A DNA stretch of 64,000 bases from positions 62,001 to 126,000 of the forward strand of contig DLGJ01000006.1 of NCBI GenBank assembly GCA_002482645.1, given 5' to 3'. The notes under the pieces were generated by a model. That model was not told where the DNA came from, did no database searches, and saw nothing but the letters and a program-made list of their open reading frames with translations. This DNA comes from Hyphomicrobiaceae bacterium UBA7697 (GTDB lineage Bacteria > Pseudomonadota > Alphaproteobacteria > Rhizobiales > Methyloligellaceae). The translations under genes and the position numbers were made by a program. Of the stretch, positions 42,953 through 50,371 are shown one piece after another; within the stretch, counting starts at the first letter, position 1; every line of letters starts with the position of its first letter.

Positions 42953-43148
42953 TATCCGGGAGCAGTTCGTCCTCGATCCGGAAGATCTCGTCTCTCAGAA
43001 AGAGCTTCTTCTTTTTAAGGCGCTTGAGCTGCAATGCGTCCGCGCGACCCGATTGTTCCAGCGCGTTGATCGCGCTGTCGAGGTCGCGGTGCTCCTGTTT
43101 GAGCCTACCCAGTACAGCCCGAAGCTCGCGGATCTCCTCGCTGTCCAT
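42942..43148 (-). CDS. DUF465 (YdcH-like) protein
   Basis: 68 residues: ELRAVLGRLKQEHRDLDSAI, ADALQLKRLKKKKLFLRDEI and FRIEDELLPDI, a DUF465 antiparallel helical hairpin of unknown function. GAGGAGC lies 5 bases before the ATG. A second DUF465 gene is divergent from it at 43345. Confidence 0.9.
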   Translation of the reverse strand: MDSEEIRELRAVLGRLKQEHRDLDSAINALEQSGRADALQLKRLKKKKLFLRDEIFRIEDELLPDIIA

Positions 43149-43344
43149 CGGGCGCTCCTCTACCGTCTGGGTCGGGAGTATCTTGCCGAAACCAGAGCGG
43201 CGCAAGTGCATGTCCACAGTTGCATGTCCACAGCATGGAAGGCGGCGGAGCCGCAGTCGCGCGCGGTGGAAACAGACGTGAATGGACAAGGGTGGATGTG
43301 TTTGACAGAATGGTGACATCGACAACCGACTGTGGAGGTCCGGT

Positions 43345-43521
43345 ATGGCGTTAGACGCGCATCTCTCTGAACTGGCTGAGAAACATCGCGCTTTGGATCG
43401 CAAGATCGATGAGGAACAAGGAAGGCCGACGGCGGACGCTTTCCGAATCGCCGAACTGAAGCGCAGGAAGTTGCGTCTAAAGGATGAAATGGAGCGGCTG
43501 AAACACTGCGAGCCGCATTAG
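43345..43521 (+). CDS. DUF465 (YdcH-like) protein, second copy
   Basis: 58 residues: MALDAHLSELAEKHRALDRK, FRIAELKRRKLRLKDEMERL, ending KHCEPH. The ELKRRKLRLKDEM core is diagnostic of DUF465. GGAGG stands 7 bases before the ATG. The two DUF465 genes diverge from a 196-base region that contains a 13-bp direct repeat TGCATGTCCACAG (43207-43219 and 43221-43233). Confidence 0.9.
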   Translation: MALDAHLSELAEKHRALDRKIDEEQGRPTADAFRIAELKRRKLRLKDEMERLKHCEPH

Positions 43522-43628
43522 ACTTGTAAGGCCGGGTCTCCGGTTCGAGGCCCCGCCGGGAGAATTGGCGTTTTTCTACGCCGGACCTTTGCGAGACTTT
43601 CGCGGGCTGGCGGCAAGAAAGGTTTTGT

Positions 43629-43669
43629 GGCCGCGACAGAGAAGCAGGGCGCTTCTCCGCGGCCTTTTT
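43629..43669 (+). terminator. Two-part terminator after the second DUF465 gene
   Basis: Outer stem GGCCGCG / CGCGGCC and inner stem GAGAAGC / GCTTCTC, followed by five T. It is the only element I can support in the 325 bases between 43522 and 43846; the rest holds no gene. Confidence 0.8.
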
Positions 43670-43846
43670 GTTGCGCAGGCCGTTCCGGCCTCGGGCGGGG
43701 TTTCGCGCGTTGCCCGAACCGGATTTGGCGCTGGCGGACATACGGCGTGCAGGCGGCGCGCTGCTTTGACCCTTGACGTAGGTCCGTGCCGCCGTTCCAA
43801 TTCGCGCCCAACACGGCAGGGTCGAAACAAGGCACAAGGCGGAGCG

Positions 43847-44263
43847 ATGCGGACAGGTCCAAACGGTTTTCCCGGACTCTCGATACTGGGACTTGTGATG
43901 CTGGGATTCGGGTTCTGCGCGTTGGCATCCGCGCCGGCTCCGGCCGCGGAGAAGGACCTCACTCAGAAGGGCGAGGTGATCGTTCGCGAACATTGCGGCC
44001 GGTGCCACGCGGTCGGCCTCACCGGCAGCAGCCCCAACGAAGAGGCTCCGCCCTTCCGGACCCTGTCCAGCAAATACCCGATCGACAGCCTCGCGGAGTC
44101 CCTGGCCGAAGGCATCATGTCCGGACATCCGGACATGCCCGTCTTCGTCTTCACGCCGCACGACGTGGATGCGATCATCCGCTACATGCAGTCGATCCAG
44201 GAAGAGCCGGGTGCCGGGCCGGACGAGCCTGAAGCCGGCGGCCCCGCCGAACAGCAGGGCTGA
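43847..44263 (+). CDS. c-type cytochrome (monohaem)
   Basis: 138 residues: signal peptide (about 1-34, ending PAPAAE), haem-attachment site CGRCH in REHCGRCHAVG, and the axial Met likely in HPDMPVF, with the C-terminal helix FTPHDVDAIIRYMQSI. A class I periplasmic cytochrome c, probably an electron carrier. The tail after residue 120 is acidic and Pro-rich. Partner oxidase or dehydrogenase is not in the immediate neighbourhood. Confidence 0.9.
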   Translation: MRTGPNGFPGLSILGLVMLGFGFCALASAPAPAAEKDLTQKGEVIVREHCGRCHAVGLTGSSPNEEAPPFRTLSSKYPIDSLAESLAEGIMSGHPDMPVFVFTPHDVDAIIRYMQSIQEEPGAGPDEPEAGGPAEQQG

Positions 44264-44286
44264 GCGCGGTGGGGCGGGAACCGCCG

Positions 44287-44664
44287 TTAGACGTCCGCGG
44301 CGCCTTCCGGCCACATCAGCCAGTCGCGCGCCTCGGCGATTTGGTCGGGTTGGAAATGCTCGACTTCGCAGGCGATGAACGGCGAGACGAAGCTGGACCA
44401 TAGATTGTGGATATACGGCTCGCTGACGATAGCGATGCGGCTGAAGTCCTTGAGATGGCGCAGGCTGAATTTGAGGTCGTGCCAGAGGGCGGCGGCGTCC
44501 ATCCCCTCGAAATCGGATATCCGCTCCAGGACGCGAACTTGACCGTGGCGGGCGATGAACGCTTCCAGCTTCTGCGCGAGACGGTCGAACTCCTCGGTCG
44601 AGACCTTTCCGCTGACGTGAATCTCGACCGCCTGGGCATTGTCGTGTTCGGTATAGGACAACAT
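44287..44664 (-). CDS. SpoIIAA-like (STAS/SEC14-type) protein
   Basis: 125 residues of the SpoIIAA-like family (PF11964): VEIHVSGKVSTEEFDRLAQK, VRVLERISDFEGMDAAALW, RIAIVSEPYI and HFQPDQIAEARDWL. The fold resembles STAS domains and may bind a lipid or nucleotide; function in this family is unknown. ATG 44664 is the first Met of the domain. It converges with the cytochrome gene. Confidence 0.85.
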   Translation of the reverse strand: MLSYTEHDNAQAVEIHVSGKVSTEEFDRLAQKLEAFIARHGQVRVLERISDFEGMDAAALWHDLKFSLRHLKDFSRIAIVSEPYIHNLWSSFVSPFIACEVEHFQPDQIAEARDWLMWPEGAADV

Positions 44665-44861
44665 CGAAGAGCCACATCTCCCGCTTGGAACCAGCGATTT
44701 ATCGCCGTGGAACGGCCGCCCGTGCCGTGAGTTCCGAACCTTGGGATCATAGCTTCTGGAACGGCCGGTCCTGTAGCGAAATCCCGCCCAATTCGGCACC
44801 GAAAAGAGCCTGTGGCAGCGCGACGCTTCACAGAAATTTAGGGTTAACCAAGGCAGAATAC

Positions 44862-44873
44862 TGTCTTAAGACA
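44862..44873. promoter_or_regulatory. Perfect 12-bp palindrome upstream of the SH3 protein gene
   Basis: TGTCTTAAGACA, 26 bases before the preferred start of the SH3 protein gene and in the region where its promoter must lie. A dimeric regulator site is possible. Confidence 0.4.
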
Positions 44874-44899
44874 CGCTATTGCCGCCTTTTCTCAGCCTA

Positions 44900-46279
44900 A
44901 TGCGGGTGAAGAGGGGAGTTACGACGATTAAGAAGCTGATCTTTTACTCCGCGAGCCTGATCCTCGTCGCGCTGGGCGCGGTTTGGATGGTTTTATTCCA
45001 GGAACCGATGGCCGAAACGGTCACCAAGGCCCCGCCGCCGAAGCGGATGCTCGCCTATGAGGACGCGATTGCCCATCGGGACGGCGCGGAGGCCGACGGG
45101 CCGTCGGCGCCGGAGCGGAAACCGTCGAAGAACGCGGGCGCCAAGACGGCGGGCGACGGCTCCAAGGCCGGCGGATCGGCCGCCGCGAAGAAATCGGGCG
45201 CGCCCTCGTCGATCGACGATGTTCTTGCGGACGATCAGCAAGGGAACGCACCGCAACCGCAGGACGTCGCCGCCTTGCCGCAAGCAGGGGGGCAGCCGGG
45301 ATCCGGCGGTCCGGCGCAACAGACTCTCCCTTGGCTCAACCAGCAGTCACAAGGCGGCGTCCCGCCCCAGGCGGGTGGGCAAGGCGGACCCAATGGCGGT
45401 TCGGACAGCTTCTTCGATGCGCCGCAGCCCAATGCCTATGGTCAGCAGCAGCCCTATGGCCAACAGGCCCCTTATGGCCAACAGCCCCCTTACGGCCAGC
45501 AACAGCCTTACGACCAGACCGCGTCGAACGATCCGGCCGCGGGCGCCTATGGGGACGATCAGGGCGGCTATCCGGATTACCCGGACCATGCGCCCCCGGA
45601 CCACGCGCCCTATGGCCAGGCCCCGCAATATGGCGGACAGAACCCTTACCCGCCGGGTCAGGCCAGCCCACAAGCGGGCCAGCAGCCCTATCCGGGCGAA
45701 GCGCCTTATCCTCAAGGACAGCCCTATTCGCAGGGACAAGAGGTCTATCCTCCGGGCCAGGCCGGCCCGCAAGGTCAGCAACCTTACGGCCAGCAGCAAG
45801 CTTACGGCCAGCAGCAACCCTATGGGCAGCCCCGATCCTATGGACAACAGCAGCCTTATGACCAGCAACAGCCTTACGGCCAGGATTCCTATGGTCAGCA
45901 GCAGGCTTACGGTCAGCAGCCTGGCGGCCAAGCGCCGTATGGGCAGCCGCAAGAGGAATGGGTCCAGGTCGTAGCGTCGGGGTCCGGCATGCGTCTGACG
46001 GCTTCCGAGGACTCGCCTGTCCTGTTCGCCTTTCCCTACGGGCGTAACCTGAAGGTCGTCTCGCGCAACGGCGATTGGGTCGAAGTGGCCGATCCCAACA
46101 GCAGCGCCAAGGGCTGGATGCAGGCCTATGCGCTGGGACCGTCGTCCGGGCCCAATCAATACGGGCAAGCGGGCGGAGGCGGCTATTACGAGGAACAGCC
46201 GGTGCAGGAGCGCCGCAGGCCGTTCGGTCAAGGCGGCTTCGCCGACATGATCAACCGCGCCTTGGGCGGCGGCAACTAA
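44900..46279 (+). CDS. Membrane-anchored SH3 protein with a prion-like Gln/Tyr/Pro/Gly repeat domain
   Basis: 459 residues. A single helix (LIFYSASLILVALGAVWMVLF, about 13-33) anchors it in the inner membrane. Residues 45-160 are a disordered Lys/Ala- then Gln/Gly-rich linker. Residues 179-349 are a low-complexity tract built from PYGQQQ, PYGQQ, AYGQQQ and PYPPGQ units. A bacterial SH3 domain (about 353-413; WVQVVASGSGMRLTASEDSP, GDWVEVADPN, GWMQAYAL) follows, then a Gly/Arg tail. Bacterial SH3 domains often bind peptidoglycan, so the repeat may act as a spacer or assembling domain in the periplasm. Start could also be GTG 44906. Confidence 0.8.
   Translation: MRVKRGVTTIKKLIFYSASLILVALGAVWMVLFQEPMAETVTKAPPPKRMLAYEDAIAHRDGAEADGPSAPERKPSKNAGAKTAGDGSKAGGSAAAKKSGAPSSIDDVLADDQQGNAPQPQDVAALPQAGGQPGSGGPAQQTLPWLNQQSQGGVPPQAGGQGGPNGGSDSFFDAPQPNAYGQQQPYGQQAPYGQQPPYGQQQPYDQTASNDPAAGAYGDDQGGYPDYPDHAPPDHAPYGQAPQYGGQNPYPPGQASPQAGQQPYPGEAPYPQGQPYSQGQEVYPPGQAGPQGQQPYGQQQAYGQQQPYGQPRSYGQQQPYDQQQPYGQDSYGQQQAYGQQPGGQAPYGQPQEEWVQVVASGSGMRLTASEDSPVLFAFPYGRNLKVVSRNGDWVEVADPNSSAKGWMQAYALGPSSGPNQYGQAGGGGYYEEQPVQERRRPFGQGGFADMINRALGGGN
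45434..45946 (+). repeat. Degenerate tandem repeat coding PYGQQQ-type units
   Basis: In-frame 15-18-base units such as CAGCAGCCCTATGGC recur about 25 times, interrupted by one acidic Asp/Pro/Tyr stretch (DDQGGYPDYPDHAPPDHAPY). They give a Gln/Tyr/Gly/Pro composition like that of prion-like or phase-separating domains. Confidence 0.85.
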
Positions 46280-46280
46280 G

Positions 46281-46844
46281 TCAGACCTGGCGTTTCACGC
46301 CGAAACGTTTCACGCCGAGAGAGATCGTCAGCAGCCTGCACGGCGCGCCGTGCGGATTGCGCCAGGCGTGGCGCTGTCCATTCAGTACCACGCTGTCGCC
46401 GGTCCGCATCGCAACCTCCGCGGCCCCGTCGAGGACCAGCGCGCACGCCCCTTCCGTCACGTAGATCAGGTCGATCGTGTCGGTCCGATGCATGCCCGGG
46501 CGGCGCGGGTCTATGGTCCGGATCAGGCCGGGGAGGCGGGCTTCCGTTTCCTTCAGCGCCTGCTTCATATCCGCCGGAGACGGCGCGTCCTCGTTCCGTG
46601 GGGGCAATTCGATCAGCTCGAAGCGGAAACCGCCGTCCGGCGGAAACCAGCCGTGGAACGCGGGTTCGGCTCCGTCATTGGGGACAGGCGGCATCTTATC
46701 CGCGCCCCAGAGGCTGTAGAACTTCGCGCCCGGCATCAGCGGCGTTTCGATCGGCGGCACGTCCGTATCGCCCACGACGACAGGCTCGCCGGCCGCGCTT
46801 TCGCCGACCGTCACGCGGCGGATTGACGTTTGCGTCTCGCTCAT
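46281..46844 (-). CDS. Cupin-domain protein
   Basis: 187 residues with a C-terminal cupin barrel: RPGMHRTDTIDLIYVTEG, GDSVVLNGQRHAWRNPHG and LLTISLGVKRF. The first cupin motif keeps one His and an Asp (HRTDTID), the second keeps His (QRHAW), so a metal site is possible but incomplete. N-terminal half (VGDTDVPPIETP...) resembles cupin proteins in Rhizobiales lacking known function. Its start overlaps the TfoX-like gene stop by four bases. Confidence 0.85.
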   Translation of the reverse strand: MSETQTSIRRVTVGESAAGEPVVVGDTDVPPIETPLMPGAKFYSLWGADKMPPVPNDGAEPAFHGWFPPDGGFRFELIELPPRNEDAPSPADMKQALKETEARLPGLIRTIDPRRPGMHRTDTIDLIYVTEGACALVLDGAAEVAMRTGDSVVLNGQRHAWRNPHGAPCRLLTISLGVKRFGVKRQV

Positions 46845-47236
46845 GCGGATGGTGTCCTTTTGCCGGGCGTTTTGGATTTCGCGGTTCTCGCTTTCGTTGG
46901 CGCTCGTTTGGCCGCGCAAGCGATGCGATGCGCCTCGCGGGCCCATTCGGCGAGTTCGCCGGGGTCCTCGAGGAGGCGCGGCGGCGCTTCCCAATAGGAC
47001 ATGGCGACGGACTTGCCGCCCTTGGCCGTGTAGGCGAAGGGTCTCATCCCTTCTTCCTCGAAGGCCGCTTTCGTCGTCTCGTCCGCTTTCAGGTAGAACG
47101 TATCCGCGGCGATGAGCCCGAACATCACATCGCCCGCATAGACGCCCGCTCCGCCGAACATATTACGAATGCGGACAGGGCCGAACGCGCCGAGCTGGTC
47201 CTTGATGAAATCCTTGAAGCCTTCGGAAGCGGTCAT
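46841..47236 (-). CDS. TfoX/Sxy N-terminal-domain protein
   Basis: 131 residues: FGPVRIRNMFGGAGVYAGDV, FYLKADETTKAAFE, and YWEAPPRLLEDPGELAEWAR fit the TfoX N-terminal domain. In gammaproteobacteria TfoX/Sxy controls competence; stand-alone N-domains in Alphaproteobacteria have unknown roles. The C-terminal 20 residues are Lys/Arg/Ala-rich. Co-transcribed with the cupin gene. Confidence 0.88.
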   Translation of the reverse strand: MTASEGFKDFIKDQLGAFGPVRIRNMFGGAGVYAGDVMFGLIAADTFYLKADETTKAAFEEEGMRPFAYTAKGGKSVAMSYWEAPPRLLEDPGELAEWAREAHRIACAAKRAPTKARTAKSKTPGKRTPSA

Positions 47237-47248
47237 CCGAACGGCGTG

Positions 47249-49177
47249 CTAGGCGGCCGGTGCGTTCTCGCCCGGGGCCTCGCCCTGATTGGCCGCGTCC
47301 GGCGCGGTGAAAGTCTTTTTCGACTTCAGGGTCAGTTTCGGCTGACCATTGCCGTTGCTCTTCGCGGCGCCGTTGGCCCTGCCGTTGCTGGCGCCATTGG
47401 CCTGAACGCTGGTCTTGTTCGCGACCCGCAATTCACGCTCCACGGCAACCCGGGCGGCCTCGTTCTGATTGTAGAGGCCCATATGCTCGGAATCTTCCTC
47501 CTCGACCGCCGTCAGCGCCTGGTCCATGTAGTCCTTGGCGAGGGGGTCCGCCTCGATCTTCTTGACGATGCGTTTCAGCTCCCACCAGCTCTTGCCGAGC
47601 AGGGTCGCCTTGCGTGCGACCTCTGCCGCGTATTTCGCATAGAAGGTCACCGGATTCTCGATCGAAAGTCCGGAGCGGCGGTCCTTGCGATGCTTGATGC
47701 GGAAGATGCCCCATTGCAACGGGTGCAGGCCTTCGACCGGCACGGCGTTCTTGAACCAGAACAGCACGGGCATCAGGGAGCGGATATTGACCCCGCTGGC
47801 ATAGGCGCGGCGCAGAACCGTCTCCAAATGGTCGGGGGTGTAGAAGATTTTCCAGGCCGATTGATAGGCCCCTTGCCATTCTTCCTTGGACATCTTCTCG
47901 TGTGCGGTGACCACGTGCTCCAGCTCGTACTTGTTCATGTCCGGGTCCATCCAGATGCCCTTGGCGGACAGCACCTGGTGGTCCTCGGAGCCGGGTAGAG
48001 GCGTCAGGATGAAGAACTCCAGCATGTCGAGCGGAAGCTCCTGCTTGATGATCTCCAGATCCTGCTTGATCGATTCCGGCGTGTCGTTCGGGAAGCCGAG
48101 AATGTAGCCCGCGAAGGTCATGATGCCGACGCGCTTCCATTCGAGCAGCATCTTCCGGTACTCGGTGATCTTGTTCTGGCGCTTCTTGGCGGCCAAAAGA
48201 TTCGCCGGATTGATGTTCTCGAGACCGAGGAACACGCGGGTCACGCCGGCGCGCTTCGACTTCTCGATGAAGTTCGGAATCTTATGGCACAGCGTGTCGA
48301 CCTGAATCATGAAGCGGACGTCCAATCCGTCCACTTCGCGCAGCTTGATGATGCGATCGTAGATCGCTTCCCAATCCTTATTCCGCGCGAAATTGTCGTC
48401 GGTGATGAAGAAGCGGTTCACGCCTTGCGCGTAGTTGTCGCGCAGGATCTTCTCGACGGAGTCGGGCGTGCGAAAACGCGACTTGCGGCCCTGCACGTTG
48501 ATGATGGTGCAGAAGGAACACTGGAAGGGGCACCCCCGGCCCGCATCGAAGCTGGTGACGTTGCCGACCGTGCGGTCGACGAAGTCGCGGGGCAGGAACG
48601 GCGGCGCAGGCACATCGGCGATGCACGGCAGTTCCTCGGTCATATGATTGTAGATCGGCTGCAGCTTCCGCGCGGCGGCATCGCGGATCACCGTGTCCAT
48701 GTGCTCCTCGGCTTCGCCGGCGAAGATGGACACGCCGAGTTTCTGCGCCTCCTTGATGTCGTCGGGAAGTTCGGGAAGCATCGCCAGGCAGCCGGAGACG
48801 TGGAATCCGCCGATCATGACCTGAATGCCGGCGCCCAGAAAGCGCCGGGCGATATCCGTAGCGCGCGGAAATTCGTTCGACTGTACGCCGACGACACCGA
48901 CGAGACCCTCTCCGCCATTGTCTTCGATGCGGCGGATCAATTCGTCGAACTTGACCCTGGTATTGGTCTCGTCGATCGCGATGACGTCGATGGGAAGGTC
49001 GGGCCCCAGCACGCCACGGTTGGCGGCATCCCTGGCCAGGCTGTAGACGGCGGCGAGCGAATTGGAAGGCATGGTGGAGCGCAGCCACTGCACCACATAG
49101 CCGTCCTTGTCGTAGTGGGACGGTTTGATCAGGATGAATTGGAATCGCCGGCCGGTCGTCCGTGTTCGCTCTGTCAT
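47249..49177 (-). CDS. B12-binding domain radical SAM protein
   Basis: 642 residues. N-terminal cobalamin-binding Rossmann-like domain (about 10-190; FILIKPSHYDKDGYVVQW, VGVVGVQSNEF, MIGGFHVSG), then a radical SAM barrel with the iron-sulfur motif CPFQCSFC around residue 217 and DDNFARNKDWEAIYD, and a helical C-terminal region ending in an Asn/Gly-rich tail (NGASNGRANGAAKSNGNG). The organisation resembles class B cobalamin radical methylases and ring-modifying enzymes, but it does not match hopanoid methylases closely. The product is unknown. It stands 12 bases from the TfoX-like gene. Confidence 0.88.
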   Translation of the reverse strand: MTERTRTTGRRFQFILIKPSHYDKDGYVVQWLRSTMPSNSLAAVYSLARDAANRGVLGPDLPIDVIAIDETNTRVKFDELIRRIEDNGGEGLVGVVGVQSNEFPRATDIARRFLGAGIQVMIGGFHVSGCLAMLPELPDDIKEAQKLGVSIFAGEAEEHMDTVIRDAAARKLQPIYNHMTEELPCIADVPAPPFLPRDFVDRTVGNVTSFDAGRGCPFQCSFCTIINVQGRKSRFRTPDSVEKILRDNYAQGVNRFFITDDNFARNKDWEAIYDRIIKLREVDGLDVRFMIQVDTLCHKIPNFIEKSKRAGVTRVFLGLENINPANLLAAKKRQNKITEYRKMLLEWKRVGIMTFAGYILGFPNDTPESIKQDLEIIKQELPLDMLEFFILTPLPGSEDHQVLSAKGIWMDPDMNKYELEHVVTAHEKMSKEEWQGAYQSAWKIFYTPDHLETVLRRAYASGVNIRSLMPVLFWFKNAVPVEGLHPLQWGIFRIKHRKDRRSGLSIENPVTFYAKYAAEVARKATLLGKSWWELKRIVKKIEADPLAKDYMDQALTAVEEEDSEHMGLYNQNEAARVAVERELRVANKTSVQANGASNGRANGAAKSNGNGQPKLTLKSKKTFTAPDAANQGEAPGENAPAA

Positions 49178-49387
49178 CCCTCAATCCCGTGAAGCAGCGT
49201 CCCCGTACCCCAGGGAACTCAGGCTAGCAGGCTGCTTTTTGACAATCGCGCCATGGCCTTTGGACGCGTTTATCCCCCAATTCCGCCCGAAATTTGGCCG
49301 ACCGGGCGGTCGCACGCCTCGCAATCGTCGTGCGGCACGAAAAAGTTAAGGTCACTCAAACATAAATTGGCACGGCGGTCCAACGGA

Positions 49388-49786
49388 TTAGCCTAAAACG
49401 GGGTCCGAAGGCCGATTCTGCGCTGAATTGTCCGGGCCTTTTTCTTCGAGTTTGCTGAAATCGGCGATATCCCGCGCCAGGAAGTAGTTCAGCATGGTCC
49501 GGACGACCGCGATCACCGCCAGCTTCCAAATATCGTCCCAGGTGGGCGCGACGGCCGTGCGGACGATGTCGGCGGCGAGGGCGAATTCGAGCGCGAGCAG
49601 GATCCAGGTGGCGAATTTCAGCCAGATGGCCCGGCCGCGAATGCCGTCCGCGTCGCCGGCGAAAATGGCGGCGGCGACACCCCCAATCGCTTGTATCGCG
49701 CCGAACGCGACCACGATGACGGCACCGAACTCGATTCCGATGGCCGTATAGTTCGCGATCGTGTCGAATGTCTCTTCGAGCGGAAT
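49388..49786 (-). CDS. DUF1622 membrane protein, apparent non-canonical start
   Basis: About 133 residues with three helices: TIANYTAIGIEFGAVIVVAF, IWLKFATWILLALEFALAAD and IWKLAVIAVVRTMLNYFLA; the pattern LEFALAADIVRTAVAPTWDD is that of DUF1622. The first canonical start is a GTG at 49714, in the middle of helix 1. Upstream in frame is the sequence ATC ATT CCG CTC at 49789-49778, with GGGAGG 5-8 bases before it. So an AUU (49786) or AUC start is suspected. If this is wrong the gene starts at 49714. Function unknown. Confidence 0.62.
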   Translation of the reverse strand: MPLEETFDTIANYTAIGIEFGAVIVVAFGAIQAIGGVAAAIFAGDADGIRGRAIWLKFATWILLALEFALAADIVRTAVAPTWDDIWKLAVIAVVRTMLNYFLARDIADFSKLEEKGPDNSAQNRPSDPVLG

Positions 49787-49871
49787 GATGGCGCCCTCCC
49801 GTGCTCACCACCCGCGAAGACTATGCCGATTCGGTCCGCGCCTCACCCTCTTGGGCGGAGACGGCGGTCGA

Positions 49872-49913
49872 AGTTCGCGCGTCAAAGTTCGCCCGTCAGA
49901 GTTCGCCCGTCAG
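49872..49913. repeat. Three 14-bp tandem copies over the tautomerase stop codon
   Basis: AGTTCGCGCGTCAA (49872-49885), AGTTCGCCCGTCAG (49886-49899) and AGTTCGCCCGTCAG (49900-49913). On the minus strand the first copy read encodes the last residues LTGEL and the second supplies the TGA stop. Confidence 0.9.
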
Positions 49914-50285
49914 GAACTGGGCCCGGCCGCGCCCGAACGACCAATCCCCGTCGGTGTTCTCGACGATGGAGACCATCACGTCCGAGGGCGCGATGCCGCA
50001 GGTCTTCTCCAGCTCCTCGCATAAGAGCCTGTAGAAGGTCTCCTTCTGCTCCCGCGTTCGCGGACGCGAGGTCACCTGCAGGAGCACGACCTTTTCGGTC
50101 CGCGGAATGTCGAGGCCCGTGTCCTCGACGATCATCTGGCCGGGCTTGTGCTCGTGGACGATCTGGTAGCGGTCGCGCTCGGGCACCTTGAATGCGGCGA
50201 GCATGGCGCGGTGGGCCGCATCGAGCAGGTCTTGAATCTCTTCGTCGTTACGGCCTTCGATCAAATCGAAACGGAGGAGGGGCAT
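49896..50285 (-). CDS. Tautomerase family protein
   Basis: 129 residues starting MPLLRFDLIEGRNDEEIQDL, so the catalytic N-terminal Pro of the 4-oxalocrotonate tautomerase superfamily is exposed after Met removal. Other motifs: HRAMLAAFKVPERDRYQIVHEH and TREQKETFYRLLCEELEKTCG, consistent with the cis-CaaD/MSAD-like long-chain group. Substrate unknown. The C-terminal codons coincide with a 14-bp triplicated sequence. Confidence 0.88.
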   Translation of the reverse strand: MPLLRFDLIEGRNDEEIQDLLDAAHRAMLAAFKVPERDRYQIVHEHKPGQMIVEDTGLDIPRTEKVVLLQVTSRPRTREQKETFYRLLCEELEKTCGIAPSDVMVSIVENTDGDWSFGRGRAQFLTGEL

Positions 50286-50371
50286 CGGGCGGTTCCTCTT
50301 TCTTGTCAATTCTCATGCCTGGAAGCGACGCAGCCGGGTCTCGAAGCACGAGGCTGTGCGATTGACGCCGT

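Noticed and set aside
47249..49177. Hopanoid C-2 or C-3 methylase (HpnP/HpnR)
   Set aside because: Same B12-radical SAM architecture, but the N-terminal motifs and the long C-terminal region do not match what I know of HpnP, and no squalene-hopene gene is near.
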